Assembly: GCA_019239915.1 (NCBI GenBank)
Contig: JAFAZF010000051.1
Coordinates: forward strand, 62,001-126,000
Origin: Sphingomonadaceae bacterium
Lineage (GTDB): Bacteria > Pseudomonadota > Alphaproteobacteria > Sphingomonadales > Sphingomonadaceae
Length of the DNA stretch: 64,000 nt
Reading direction: 5' to 3'
Position numbers and translations under genes: made by a program. The notes under the pieces are model-generated. The model saw nothing but the letters and a program-made list of their open reading frames with translations, searched no databases and was not told the origin of the DNA. Of the stretch, positions 51,459 to 60,554 are shown one piece after another (positions within the stretch are counted from its first letter, which is position 1; the number at the start of each line of letters is the position of its first letter).

Positions 51459-52583
51459 TCAGGAACGGTCGGCCTTGCCGGAAACGTCGAACAGGTTCTT
51501 CAGCCGGTGCGGCTGCGATCGGAGATATTGCGGCGGCGCCTTGACCCTGCCGCCGAGCGCGGCCGCGGCATGCCAGGGCCAGCGCGGATCGTAGAGAATG
51601 CCGCGGGCGAGGCCGACGAGATCGGCATCGCCGGTGGCGACGATCGCCTCGGCCTGCTCATAGTCGGTGATCAGACCGACTGCGATCACCGCCATGTTCG
51701 TCGCCTGCTTGATCGCGCGCGCGAGCGGCACCTGATAGCTCGGGCTGATCGGGATGCGCGCGGCCGCATCGATGCCGCCGCTCGAGACGTTGATCGCGGC
51801 GCAGCCGCGCGCCTCCAGCGCCTGCGCGTAGGCGATCGACTGTTCGATGTCCCAGCCGCCCCCGATCCAGTCGGTGCCCGAGATGCGGACGCTGACCGGG
51901 CGATCGGCGGGGAAGGCATCCCGCACCGCATCGAACACCTCGAGCGGGAAGCGCATCCGGTTTGCGAGGCTGCCGCCATATTCGTCGGCGCGTGTGTTCG
52001 CGAGCGGTGAGAGGAACTGGTGGAGCAGGTAGCCATGCGCGCTGTGAACCTGCACCGCGGTGAGATCGAGCCGCGCGGCGCGGCGGGCGGCCTCGGCGAA
52101 GGCTTTGCGGATCGCCGTCATGCCCTCGCGATCGAGCGCGTGCGGCGGGATCTGGTCGGCGGTGAACGGCACGGCGGCGGCGGAGACGGTGTCCCAGCCA
52201 TTGGCATCGTCCGGTGCGATCTGGGCGCCGCCTTTCCACGGCACTTCGCTCGAGGCCTTGCGGCCGGCATGGGCGAGCTGGATCGCGATCGGCATGTCGG
52301 ACCAGCGGCGGATGCTCTCCAGCGTTCGCGCCATCGCCGCCTCGTTGGCGTCGCTGTAGAGGCCGGCGTCGGCGTAGGTGATGCGGCCCTCTGGCGTGAC
52401 CGCCGTCGCCTCGATCGTCAGCAGGCCGGCGCCGGACAGCGCGAGGTTGCCGAGGTGGATATGGTGCCAGTCGGTCAGCGAGCCTTCGTCCGCCGAATAT
52501 TGGCACATCGGCGCGATCACGATGCGGTTGGCAAGCGCGAGGCTGCCGACGCGAAAGGGCTCGAAGAGCTTGGGGCCGGGCAT
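51459..52583 (-). CDS. Old-yellow-enzyme NADH:flavin oxidoreductase (YqjM/XenA type)
   Basis: 374 residues, TIM-barrel FMN enzyme. NRIVIAPMCQYSADEG with the YqjM-type Cys, ATAVTPEGRI, QLAHAGRKAS, VQVHSAHGYLLHQFLSPLAN (catalytic His pair region), and RGILYDPRWPWHAA. Reduces activated C=C bonds such as enones and nitro compounds. ATG 52583 with GAGGA upstream is preferred to the distal starts. The gene upstream on the same strand is a MarR regulator, a common partner of xenobiotic reductases. Confidence 0.93.
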   Translation of the reverse strand: MPGPKLFEPFRVGSLALANRIVIAPMCQYSADEGSLTDWHHIHLGNLALSGAGLLTIEATAVTPEGRITYADAGLYSDANEAAMARTLESIRRWSDMPIAIQLAHAGRKASSEVPWKGGAQIAPDDANGWDTVSAAAVPFTADQIPPHALDREGMTAIRKAFAEAARRAARLDLTAVQVHSAHGYLLHQFLSPLANTRADEYGGSLANRMRFPLEVFDAVRDAFPADRPVSVRISGTDWIGGGWDIEQSIAYAQALEARGCAAINVSSGGIDAAARIPISPSYQVPLARAIKQATNMAVIAVGLITDYEQAEAIVATGDADLVGLARGILYDPRWPWHAAAALGGRVKAPPQYLRSQPHRLKNLFDVSGKADRS

Positions 52584-52671
52584 CGGATGTTCCTCGTGAT
52601 CGTGCAATCGCGCGAAGCGCATCTAGGGAGCGGCGCGATAGCCTGCCAGTCCTGGCGCGAAGCGCCGGCCG

Positions 52672-53142
52672 CTAGGGCTTCGTCTCGCGCTCGCGCGGCG
52701 TGGCGTCGATGCTGCCGATGTTGCGTGCCAGCCGATCGAGCATCTGTCCGAGCAGTTCCAGCTCCCCATCCGAGAAGCCGGCGAACACCTCGCTTTCCAG
52801 CGTCCTGGCGGTGCGGGCGAGCATATCGAGCAACGGCTGCGCGGCACCGGTGAGATAGACGCAATAGGCGCGCCGGTCCTGCGGATGCTCGCGTCGCTCG
52901 AGCAGTCCTTCAGCGACGATGCGGTCGATCAGGCGCCCGGCGGTGACATCGGTCACCTCGAGCCGGGTCGCGATCATCCGCTGGGTGGCGCCGGGATTGG
53001 CCGCGACCGTTCCGATCAGCATCCACTTGGCGCGGGTGCCGCCGGTCTTGCCGAGCCGTTCGTCGAAGCGATGGCGAAGCTGGCGCGCGACGACGGAAAG
53101 CTTGGTGCCGATCGAACGGGGCAGGCTAACCGGATCGCTCAC
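52672..53142 (-). CDS. MarR-family regulator
   Basis: 156 residues. Helical dimer arm, winged HTH (TQRMIATRLEVTDVTAGRLIDRIVAEGLLERREHPQDRRAYCVYLT), and C-terminal dimer helices. GTG 53142 start. 88 bp separate it from the OYE gene on the same strand. Phenolic or electrophile ligands are typical of MarR proteins beside such reductases; no operator is assigned with confidence. Divergent from ribB. Confidence 0.92.
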   Translation of the reverse strand: MSDPVSLPRSIGTKLSVVARQLRHRFDERLGKTGGTRAKWMLIGTVAANPGATQRMIATRLEVTDVTAGRLIDRIVAEGLLERREHPQDRRAYCVYLTGAAQPLLDMLARTARTLESEVFAGFSDGELELLGQMLDRLARNIGSIDATPRERETKP

Positions 53143-53422
53143 CGCCTACAGGTACGCGCGGAAGCTTGCGGCCGCATTGATGCAGGTGACGACGCGGCGA
53201 GGGCGGCATCGGCCGCCTGTCGTTCGGCATCGGGGTTACGCATCATCGCCGGCACGCGCGTGCCCTTGCATGTAATGAGAGCGAAGAAAAGGCGGTCGCG
53301 CGGTCTTCCGCCCGATGCGACCCGACGCGCGAAGCCTTGCCGCCGCCGCGGCTTGCGCGCAAAGCGGCACGACCCATAACTGCAGCATGCCTGGGCGTCG
53401 GCCTGGCCGCAGGAGAGCATCA

Positions 53423-54556
53423 GTGTCGCATCCGGAAATCTCGGCGATCGAGGACATCATTGAGGATGCCCGCAACGGGCTTCCCTACATTCTCGTCGAT
53501 GCGCCCGATCGCGAGAATGAGGGCGATGTCATCATCCCCGCACAGTTCGCGACGCCCAAGGCGATCAACTTCATGGCCAAGCACGCGCGCGGCCTGATCT
53601 GTCTCGCGATCACGGCCGATCGCGCCGAGCAGCTCGACCTGAGCCCGATGGTGGCGCGCAACCAGTCCGGCCACGGCACCGCCTTCACGGTCTCGATCGA
53701 GGCGCGCGAAGGCGTCACCACCGGCATCTCGGCGCATGATCGCGCGCACACCATCGCGGTCGCGGTCGATCCCACCAAGGGTCGCGCCGACATCGTCTCG
53801 CCCGGCCACGTCTTCCCGCTGATCGCGCGCGAGGGCGGCGTGCTCGTCCGCGCCGGCCATACCGAGGCGGCGGTCGACATTTCGCGGCTTGCTGGGCTCA
53901 ATCCCTCCGGCGTGATCTGCGAGGTGATGAACGAGGACGGCGGCATGAGCCGGCTGCCGGAACTCGTCGAGTTCGCCAAAGTCCACGATCTCAAGATCGG
54001 CACGATCGCCGATCTCATCGCCTATCGCCGGCGCTCCGAGTCGCTGCTCGATCGGGTCGCCGAGCGGCCGTTCGCAAGCCATTATGGCGGCGATTTCCGT
54101 ATCATCGTCTATCGCAACCGGCTCGACGGGGTTGAGCATGTCGCGCTCGTCCGCGGCCATGTCCGCGCGGGCGAGCCGACGCTCGTGCGCGTCCACCAGC
54201 TCGACCTCGCGGCCGACGTGCTCGGCTGGGAGGTGGGCCGGCGCGACTATGTGCCGTCGGCGCTCCGCGCGCTCGCGGAACATGAGGGGTCGGCGATCGC
54301 GGTGTTCGTGCGCGATCCCGATCCCACGCACAGCTCGCGCCGGCTGCTGAACGGGCATCCCGACTATTCCGACAACCATAGCCAGCGCGATTACGGCGTC
54401 GGCGCGCAGATCCTGAAGGATCTCGGTGTGCAGGAGATGATCCTGCTGACGTCCAGCACGCACAATCTCGCCGGCCTCGAAGGCTTCGGGCTGACGATCG
54501 TCGGCCGCCGTCCTGTCCTCGATCCGCTGACCAAGGGCGTGCGGCTGGTCCGCTAG
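53423..54556 (+). CDS. ribB: 3,4-dihydroxy-2-butanone 4-phosphate synthase with degenerate GCHII half (RibBX type)
   Basis: 377 residues. N-terminal DHBP synthase (about 1-205) complete: DAPDRENEGDVIIPA, RNQSGHGTAFTVSIEA, GHVFPLIAREGGVLVRAGHTEAAVD. The C-terminal half has the GTP-cyclohydrolase-II outline (VALVRGHVRAGEPTLVRVHQ ... YGVGAQILKDLGVQEMILLTSS) but lacks the three zinc cysteines; VRVHQLDLAADVLGWEVGRRDY stands where the Cys cluster should be. So it makes DHBP but probably not the pyrimidine precursor, as in the RibBX variant. Start GTG 53423 with GGAG. The 280-bp gap upstream (53143-53422) shows no FMN riboswitch. Confidence 0.9.
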   Translation: MSHPEISAIEDIIEDARNGLPYILVDAPDRENEGDVIIPAQFATPKAINFMAKHARGLICLAITADRAEQLDLSPMVARNQSGHGTAFTVSIEAREGVTTGISAHDRAHTIAVAVDPTKGRADIVSPGHVFPLIAREGGVLVRAGHTEAAVDISRLAGLNPSGVICEVMNEDGGMSRLPELVEFAKVHDLKIGTIADLIAYRRRSESLLDRVAERPFASHYGGDFRIIVYRNRLDGVEHVALVRGHVRAGEPTLVRVHQLDLAADVLGWEVGRRDYVPSALRALAEHEGSAIAVFVRDPDPTHSSRRLLNGHPDYSDNHSQRDYGVGAQILKDLGVQEMILLTSSTHNLAGLEGFGLTIVGRRPVLDPLTKGVRLVR

Positions 54557-54628
54557 GCGCTGCGGCATCTGGCGGGGGGGGCATCGATTGGCACTCTCGC
54601 CTGCGAGGGCATCGCCGATCCGATCCGC

Positions 54629-56029
54629 TCAGCCGTCGGCGAAGCCGAACGGCGCGGTGCGGCGGTGATAGTCGTCGGCGAGGATCTGCCGGCCGATCGG
54701 CGGCACCGCGCGCGCCGGACAACGATCGCGCTGGCAGAGCGCGCAGGCGATGCCGATCGGCGTCATCTCCTGCGCCTGCGGCGCCGCGAGACCGCGCGTG
54801 TAGACGAGCCGGCCGGCATGCTCGGCGGCGCAGCCGAGCGCGACCGCGCGCTCGATCCGCGGGGCACCGTAGCTGCCGCCGCCCGCGGTCACGGTGCGGG
54901 CGATCGAGAAGAAACGCTGGCCATCGGGCAGCTCCAGCCATTGCGTGACCACTTCGCCCGGCGCCCGGAAGACGTGGTGCACCGACCACAAAGGGCAGCC
55001 GCCGCCATGCGCCGCGAACGGGAAGCCGGCGCCGTCGAGCCGCTTCGAAACGTTGCCGGCCGGATCGACGCGGATGAAGAAGAACGGCACGCGCTCCTCT
55101 CCGGGCTTCTGCAGCGTGGTGAGGCGGTGCGCGACCTGCTCGAAGCTGGCGCCGAACTGGCGGCCGAGCGCCTCGACGTCATAGGCCTTCTCCTCCGCCG
55201 CGCGCGCGAAACCGGTGTAGGGCATCAGCGTCGCGGCGGCGGCGTAGCTCGCGATCGCGCGGCGAGCGAGACGGCGGGCATTGTCGCTGGCGAACCCCGC
55301 GTCGGCGAGCTCCGCGTCGAGCCGCGGCCCGAGCTCGAGATAGGTGAGCTGCAGCGCGAGCTGGAAGCGTTGGCTCGAGCGATCGAGCGTCTCGTCGAGG
55401 AAGATCGTGCCATGATGCGGATCGTGCCGGCGAACCATGCCCGCCATGAAGTCGGCGGGCATCCGGCGCACGCGCAGCCTGTGTCGTCCGGCGATATAGG
55501 CACCGATGCCGGCATGGCCCGCGATCGCCTGCGCCAGCGCTTCGGCGGCGTCGTCGAGCGCGGGAAAGCTGTTGCGCCGGCCGGCGAGGAAGCGGCGCAC
55601 CTCGGTGATCGGATCGGCGGCATCGTCGCCCCCCGGCTGGGCACGACGATCGGCGAGCGCGCGCTGCTCCTCGCCATGCGCGGCATGGAGGCGGAGGAAC
55701 GCTTCGGTGAGCGCCGGATAGTTGGTCGCGACGTCGGCAGCCTGGAGCGGCGGCATGTCGATGTCGGCGAACAGCGGGTCGCGCAGCGCCGCCTGGAGGC
55801 GCGCGGTGAACTCGGCGCCGCCGTCGCCAGCGAAATCCGACATGTCGATCTTGTAGGTGCGTGCGAGCCGGAGCAGCATGTCGGCGGTGAGCGGCCGCTG
55901 GTTGCTCTCGAGCAGCGAGACGTAGGAGACCGAGACCTCGAGATCGTCGGCCATGCCTTGCTGAGTGAGGCCGAGATCGCGGCGCAGCCGCCTGAGCCTC
56001 GGGCCCATATAAGTCGCGCGCTCCGCCAT
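54629..56029 (-). CDS. ScfR/RamB-type short-chain fatty acid transcription regulator
   Basis: 466 residues. N-terminal Xre helix-turn-helix (LRRLRRDLGLTQQGMADDLEVSVSYVSLLESNQRPLTADMLLRLARTY), a long middle domain with a peptidase-like HDPHHGTIFLDE histidine segment (DUF955/ImmA-like), and a C-terminal Cys-rich domain (IACALCQRDRCPAR). The family controls acetate/propionate and glyoxylate-cycle genes. It is divergent from aceA, with a repeated TTCTACA/TTTTACA array between, as expected for the regulator of the glyoxylate shunt. Confidence 0.93.
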   Translation of the reverse strand: MAERATYMGPRLRRLRRDLGLTQQGMADDLEVSVSYVSLLESNQRPLTADMLLRLARTYKIDMSDFAGDGGAEFTARLQAALRDPLFADIDMPPLQAADVATNYPALTEAFLRLHAAHGEEQRALADRRAQPGGDDAADPITEVRRFLAGRRNSFPALDDAAEALAQAIAGHAGIGAYIAGRHRLRVRRMPADFMAGMVRRHDPHHGTIFLDETLDRSSQRFQLALQLTYLELGPRLDAELADAGFASDNARRLARRAIASYAAAATLMPYTGFARAAEEKAYDVEALGRQFGASFEQVAHRLTTLQKPGEERVPFFFIRVDPAGNVSKRLDGAGFPFAAHGGGCPLWSVHHVFRAPGEVVTQWLELPDGQRFFSIARTVTAGGGSYGAPRIERAVALGCAAEHAGRLVYTRGLAAPQAQEMTPIGIACALCQRDRCPARAVPPIGRQILADDYHRRTAPFGFADG

Positions 56030-56051
56030 GACAGACGCTCCATGTGAAAGC

Positions 56052-56089
56052 TTCTACAGTTTTACACATCGAGATTGTAAAATTCTACA
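56052..56089. promoter_or_regulatory. Candidate ScfR/RamB operator
   Basis: TTCTACA (56052-56058), TTTTACA (56060-56066), its inverse TGTAAAA (56076-56082), and TTCTACA (56083-56089). The inner inverted repeat has a 9-bp spacer. The AT-rich block stands out from the GC-rich surroundings, 23-60 bp upstream of the regulator ATG and about 80-116 bp upstream of aceA. Confidence 0.6.
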
Positions 56090-56167
56090 ACTCCACACCA
56101 GTTCGACTCCCGATGCTGTCAATCCGCGCGTTAGTGGCGGCCAGCAACGCAAGACGGGATGATCTTC

Positions 56168-57760
56168 ATGACCTACGACCGCCACCTTTCCCAGGCCAAT
56201 GCCCTGCTGCTCGGCGCCGGCGCCAGCTGGAACGGCATCGACGCCGAGGCGGTCGCGCGCATGCAGCTTCAGAACCGGTTCAAGACCGGGCTCGACATCG
56301 CGAAGTACACCGCGAAGATCATGCGCGAGGACATGGCGGCCTATGACGCCGATCCGGCCCACTATACCCAGTCGCTCGGTTGCTGGCACGGCTTCATCGG
56401 CCAGCAGAAGCTGATCAGCATCAAGAAGCATTTCGGCTCGACGAAGGGCAAGTATCTCTACCTCTCGGGCTGGATGGTCGCGGCGCTGCGTTCCGAGTTC
56501 GGCCCGCTGCCCGACCAGTCGATGCACGAGAAGACCAGCGTCCCCGCGCTGATCGAGGAACTCTACACCTTTCTCAAGCAGGCCGATGCCCGCGAACTCG
56601 GCGGTCTGTTCCGCGAGATCGACAAGGCGCGCGAAGCCGGCGACGCCGCCACGGAAGCCGCGCTGATCGAGAAGGTCGACAATTTCCAGACCCACGTCGT
56701 GCCGATCATCGCTGACATCGACGCAGGCTTCGGCAATGCCGAGGCGACCTATCTGCTCGCCAAGAAGATGATCGAGGCGGGGGCCTGCGCGCTCCAGATC
56801 GAGAACCAGGTCTCCGACGAGAAGCAGTGCGGCCATCAGGACGGCAAGGTCACGGTGCCGCACGAGGACTTCATCGCGAAGATCCGCGCCTGCCGCTACG
56901 CCTTCCTCGAGATGGGCGTTGACGACGGCATCATTGTCGCGCGCACCGATTCGCTTGGCGCTGGCCTCACCAAGCAGATCGCGTTCAGCCGCGCGGCGGG
57001 CGATATCGGCGACCAGTACAACGCCTTTCTCGATTGCGAGGAGGTCACCGACCTCGCTTCGCTGCGCGGCGATGTCGTGATCGAGCGGGACGGCAAGCTG
57101 ATGCGCCCGAAGCGGCTGCCGTCCAACCTGTTCCAGTTCAAGACCGGCACCGGCGCCGACCGCTGCGTACTCGACTGCATCACCTCGCTGCAGAACGGCG
57201 CCGACCTGCTGTGGATCGAGACCGAGAAGCCGCACATCGAGCAGATCGCCTCGATGGTCGATCGCATCCGCGAGGTCGTCCCCAACGCCAAGCTCGTCTA
57301 CAACAATTCGCCGAGCTTCAACTGGACGCTGAACTTCCGTCAGCAGATCTTCGATGCCTGGAAGGCGGAAGGCCGCGACGTCTCGGCCTATGAGCGCGAC
57401 GCGTTGATGAGCGTGATCTACGACACCACCGATCTCGCCCATGAGGCGGACGAGAAGATCCGCACCTTCCAGCGCGACGCCGCGGCGCGCGCCGGCATCT
57501 TCCACCATCTCATCACGCTGCCGACCTACCACACGGCCGCGCTCTCGACCGACAACCTCGCCAAGGAATATTTCGGCGAGGCCGGCATGCTCGGCTACGT
57601 CGTCGGCGTGCAGCGCAAGGAGATCCGTGAGGGCATCGCCTGCGTGAAGCACCAGAACATGTCCGGCTCGGACATCGGCGACGACCACAAGGAGTATTTC
57701 GCCGGCGAGGCCGCGCTGAAGGCTGGCGGCGTCCATAACACCATGAACCAGTTCGCCTGA
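56168..57760 (+). CDS. aceA: Isocitrate lyase (long form)
   Basis: 530 residues. Cleaves isocitrate to glyoxylate and succinate. Catalytic loop EKQCGHQDGKV (KQCGH, as in other long-form enzymes), DIDAGFGNAEATYLLAKKMIEAGA, ARTDSLGAGL, and C-terminal MSGSDIGDDHKEYF. About 100 residues longer than the E. coli type, matching the ~530-aa Pseudomonas class. ATG 56168 used; ATG 56159 is also in frame. First gene of aceA - 57-aa ORF - glcB. Confidence 0.96.
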   Translation: MTYDRHLSQANALLLGAGASWNGIDAEAVARMQLQNRFKTGLDIAKYTAKIMREDMAAYDADPAHYTQSLGCWHGFIGQQKLISIKKHFGSTKGKYLYLSGWMVAALRSEFGPLPDQSMHEKTSVPALIEELYTFLKQADARELGGLFREIDKAREAGDAATEAALIEKVDNFQTHVVPIIADIDAGFGNAEATYLLAKKMIEAGACALQIENQVSDEKQCGHQDGKVTVPHEDFIAKIRACRYAFLEMGVDDGIIVARTDSLGAGLTKQIAFSRAAGDIGDQYNAFLDCEEVTDLASLRGDVVIERDGKLMRPKRLPSNLFQFKTGTGADRCVLDCITSLQNGADLLWIETEKPHIEQIASMVDRIREVVPNAKLVYNNSPSFNWTLNFRQQIFDAWKAEGRDVSAYERDALMSVIYDTTDLAHEADEKIRTFQRDAAARAGIFHHLITLPTYHTAALSTDNLAKEYFGEAGMLGYVVGVQRKEIREGIACVKHQNMSGSDIGDDHKEYFAGEAALKAGGVHNTMNQFA

Positions 57761-57786
57761 GCGCCGACGAGCAAGGAGCGATCGCC

Positions 57787-57960
57787 ATGACCACGGAAAC
57801 GACGGGCGCGCCGGAGCCGGCGCGCGCCCGGCCGATCTTCTCGACCGAGGATTTCGCGCTGCTCAAGACCGCCGTGCTGACCCACCTCAAGACGATCGAG
57901 GACAGCCCGGAGTCGGTGAAGTACAGCAACCTCTATCACCGGCTCGGCCGCATCGGCTAA
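57787..57960 (+). CDS. 57-aa protein between aceA and glcB
   Basis: Too short for most gene calls but well supported: AAGGAG nine bases before the ATG, codon use like its neighbours, same strand, 26 bp after aceA. The product starts [18 protein letters not shown] and then has a helical, charged core ([37 protein letters not shown]). No membrane segment or signal. Unknown function; its place suggests an accessory or regulatory peptide of the glyoxylate shunt. Confidence 0.7.
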   Translation: MTTETTGAPEPARARPIFSTEDFALLKTAVLTHLKTIEDSPESVKYSNLYHRLGRIG

Positions 57961-57970
57961 GCGTCCGAAC

Positions 57971-58054
57971 ACCGTTCGTGCTGAGCCTGTCGAAGCACTG
58001 TTCTTTCTTGCGCAAAGGGAAGAGCAGCCCATCGACAGGCTCAGGGCGAGCGGC
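57971..58054. repeat. Paired palindromic repeat, family A
   Basis: ACCGTTCGTGCTGAGCCTGTCG faces CATCGACAGGCTCAGGGCGAGCGGC, between the 57-aa ORF and glcB. Confidence 0.75.
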
Positions 58055-58078
58055 ATTGCTCGTTTCGAAGGCCCGCAC

Positions 58079-60205
58079 ATGACGAACTATACCGATCGCG
58101 CGGGTCTCTCCGTCGCGCCCGCTCTTGCCGCGTTCATCGAGGAGCGTGCGCTGCCCGGCACCGGCATCGGGGCCGACGCCTTCTGGACCGGCGCGGCGGA
58201 TATCTTCGCGCGCTTCGCCGAAGAGAATCGGACGCTGCTCGCGCGCCGCGACGTCCTCCAGGCCGAGATCGACGCCTGGCATCAGGCACGGCGCGGCGCC
58301 GCGATCGATCCAGCCGAGTATCAGGCGTTCTTGCGCTCGATCGGCTATCTCGCGCCCGAGCCGGCGCCGTTCGCGATCGCAACCGTGAATGTCGATCCCG
58401 AGGTCGCGCAGCTCGCCGGGCCGCAGCTGGTCGTGCCGGTGCTCAACGGCCGCTTCGCGCTCAACGCCGCAAATGCGCGCTGGGGCAGCCTCTACGACGC
58501 TTTCTACGGCACTGACGCTATCCCCGGTGAACCGGCCGGCAAAGGCTACGACCCGACGCGCGGCGCGCAGGTGATCACCGCCGCCAAGGCCTTCCTCGAT
58601 GAGGTGGTACCGCTGGCGGTAGGCTCGTGGTCGGATTGGACGGGCGGCGAGCCCGTGCTGGCCGATCCCGCGCAACTCGTCGGCCGCGCCGGCGACAACC
58701 TGCTGTTCCGCCACAACGGCCTGCATATCGAGCTCATGATCGATCGCACCCACGCGATCGGCAGGGACGACCCCGCCGGCATTGCCGATGTCCTCCTCGA
58801 ATCCGCGTTGACGACGATTTGCGATCTCGAGGATTCGATCGCGGCAGTCGACGCCGAAGACAAGGTCGAGGCCTATGCCAATTGGCTCGGCCTGATGAAG
58901 GGTGATCTCGAGGCGCGCTTCGCGAAGGGCGGGCAGACGCTCGTCCGCACGCTCGAGGGGGATCGCAGCTATACCGCGCCGGATGGCGGGACGCTGACCT
59001 TAACGGGGCGCAGCCTGCTCTTCATCCGCAACGTCGGCCATCTTATGACGACGCCGGCGGTTCTGCTCGCCAACGGCGGTCAGGCGCCCGAAGGCATTCT
59101 CGACGGTATCGTCACCGCGCTGATCGCGGTCCACGATCTGAAAGGGCTCGGTCGCTACCGCAACAGCCGCGCGGGATCGGTCTACATCGTCAAACCGAAG
59201 ATGCACGGGCCCGACGAGGCCGGCTTCACCAACCGCCTGTTCGATGCGATCGAGGATGTATTGGGTCTCGCACGGCACACGCTCAAGGTCGGCCTGATGG
59301 ACGAGGAGCGCCGCACCTCGGCAAACCTCGCGACCTGCATCCACGCGCTCCGGAACCGGCTCGTCTTCATCAACACCGGCTTCCTCGATCGCACCGGTGA
59401 CGAGATCCACACCTCGATGCGGGCCGGGCCGATGATCCGCAAGGCGGAGATGAAGAATTCCGCGTGGATCAAGGCCTATGAGGATCGCAACGTCCGCATC
59501 GGGCTTGCCTGCGGCCTCGCCGGCAAGGCGCAGATCGGCAAGGGGATGTGGGCGATGCCCGATCGCATGGCCGACATGATCGAGCAGAAGATCGGCCATG
59601 CGAAGTCCGGCGCCACCACCGCCTGGGTGCCGAGCCCGACGGCGGCGACGCTGCACGCGATTCACTACCACCGCGTGACCGTCGCCGATCGCCAGCGCGA
59701 GATTGCAGGCGAGGCGATCCCGCCGCTTGACGCGCTGCTGACGCTGCCGCTCGCCAATGGGGTCAACTGGTCGGAAGCCGAGATCCGCGAGGAGCTCGAT
59801 AACAACGCCCAGGGCATTCTCGGCTATGTCGTGCGCTGGATCGATCAGGGCGTCGGCTGCTCCAAGGTGCCCGACATCCACGACGTCGGCCTGATGGAGG
59901 ATCGCGCGACGCTGCGCATCTCCTCGCAGCATATCGCCAACTGGCTGGCGCATGGCGTCTGCGCGGCTGCCGAGGTCGATGCGGCGTTGCGCCGCATGGC
60001 CGCCAAGGTCGACGCGCAGAATGCGGGCGATCCGCTCTACCAGCCGATGAGCGGCAACGAAGAGACAAGCCTCGCCTTCCAGGCGGCGCGTGCGCTGGTG
60101 TTCGACGGCAAAGTCCAGCCGAACGGCTACACCGAGCCGCTGCTCCACCGCTTCCGCGAGCGCGTGAAGGCCGCGATCGAGGAGCGCGAGGCGGTTCCGG
60201 CCTGA
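58079..60205 (+). CDS. glcB: Malate synthase G
   Basis: 708 residues, the length of the G isoform. Condenses glyoxylate with acetyl-CoA to malate. [21 protein letters not shown] (Mg site), [89 protein letters not shown], and [16 protein letters not shown]. Pairs with aceA to complete the glyoxylate shunt for growth on acetate or fatty acids. Confidence 0.97.
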   Translation: MTNYTDRAGLSVAPALAAFIEERALPGTGIGADAFWTGAADIFARFAEENRTLLARRDVLQAEIDAWHQARRGAAIDPAEYQAFLRSIGYLAPEPAPFAIATVNVDPEVAQLAGPQLVVPVLNGRFALNAANARWGSLYDAFYGTDAIPGEPAGKGYDPTRGAQVITAAKAFLDEVVPLAVGSWSDWTGGEPVLADPAQLVGRAGDNLLFRHNGLHIELMIDRTHAIGRDDPAGIADVLLESALTTICDLEDSIAAVDAEDKVEAYANWLGLMKGDLEARFAKGGQTLVRTLEGDRSYTAPDGGTLTLTGRSLLFIRNVGHLMTTPAVLLANGGQAPEGILDGIVTALIAVHDLKGLGRYRNSRAGSVYIVKPKMHGPDEAGFTNRLFDAIEDVLGLARHTLKVGLMDEERRTSANLATCIHALRNRLVFINTGFLDRTGDEIHTSMRAGPMIRKAEMKNSAWIKAYEDRNVRIGLACGLAGKAQIGKGMWAMPDRMADMIEQKIGHAKSGATTAWVPSPTAATLHAIHYHRVTVADRQREIAGEAIPPLDALLTLPLANGVNWSEAEIREELDNNAQGILGYVVRWIDQGVGCSKVPDIHDVGLMEDRATLRISSQHIANWLAHGVCAAAEVDAALRRMAAKVDAQNAGDPLYQPMSGNEETSLAFQAARALVFDGKVQPNGYTEPLLHRFRERVKAAIEEREAVPA

Positions 60206-60297
60206 GCGGGCGCTTGAGTTCTTCAGTCGCCTCCCTGCTTCGCCATGCGGCAAAAGCCGGCACCTCGGGCGTGGCGAACCCCCGTGGCGGAGGAAAC

Positions 60298-60321
60298 GCC
60301 AGCTTCCGCTGAGGTGACGAG
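60298..60321. repeat. Partial palindromic arm, family D-like
   Basis: GCCAGCTTCCGCTGAGGTGACG resembles one arm of the family-D units (CCAGCTTTTGCTGGGGTGACG at 38244-38264). The rest of the 348-bp gap 60206-60554 holds the tRNA scar and the integrase upstream repeats but no gene. Confidence 0.45.
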
Positions 60322-60350
60322 CGCGGGCAGGGGAGCGGAGCCTCAGGAAA

Positions 60351-60396
60351 TGGTGTCCCCGACAGGATTCGAACCTGTGGCCCTCAGATTAGGAAT
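60351..60396 (-). tRNA. 3' fragment of tRNA-Arg(CCT): attachment-site scar
   Basis: Read on the minus strand it gives loop TTCCTAA (anticodon CCT), the 3' anticodon stem TCTGA, a five-base variable loop, a T-arm ACAGG-TTCGAAT-CCTGT, acceptor strand CGGGGAC, discriminator A and CCA. The sequence upstream (toward the integrase) cannot form the 5' anticodon stem, so only the 3' half from the anticodon loop is present. This is what a tyrosine-integrase element leaves at one end; the intact tRNA should lie at its far (right) end, outside the window. Confidence 0.75.
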
Positions 60397-60420
60397 ACCG
60401 TGACAGCTATTGCAGCGGCT

Positions 60421-60485
60421 TGCATGTTCTTGCCGGGAGCCTCCTAAACAGCCGTTTTCACCCTATGTTCGTTGCACGTTCTTGC
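60421..60485. repeat. Direct repeats TGCAYGTTCTTGC (possible integrase arm sites)
   Basis: TGCATGTTCTTGC at 60421-60433 and TGCACGTTCTTGC at 60473-60485 differ by one base; TATGTTCGTTGC at about 60464-60475 is a weaker third copy. They lie between the tRNA scar and the integrase gene. Confidence 0.5.
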
Positions 60486-60554
60486 GTGCGGATGCCGTGA
60501 GGTGTACGCAGCGTGGGTTCCCGGTGGGTGCACGGCAAGGCGGAGCAAGCTAGG

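Noticed and set aside
53143-53422. FMN riboswitch before ribB
   Set aside because: The conserved AGGG...GAAAUUCCC-type core and paired helices are not present in the 280-bp gap.
56810-56840. KQCGH in place of KKCGH as a damaged isocitrate-lyase active site
   Set aside because: KQCGH is the normal form in the long (~530 aa) isocitrate-lyase class; catalytic Cys and His are intact.
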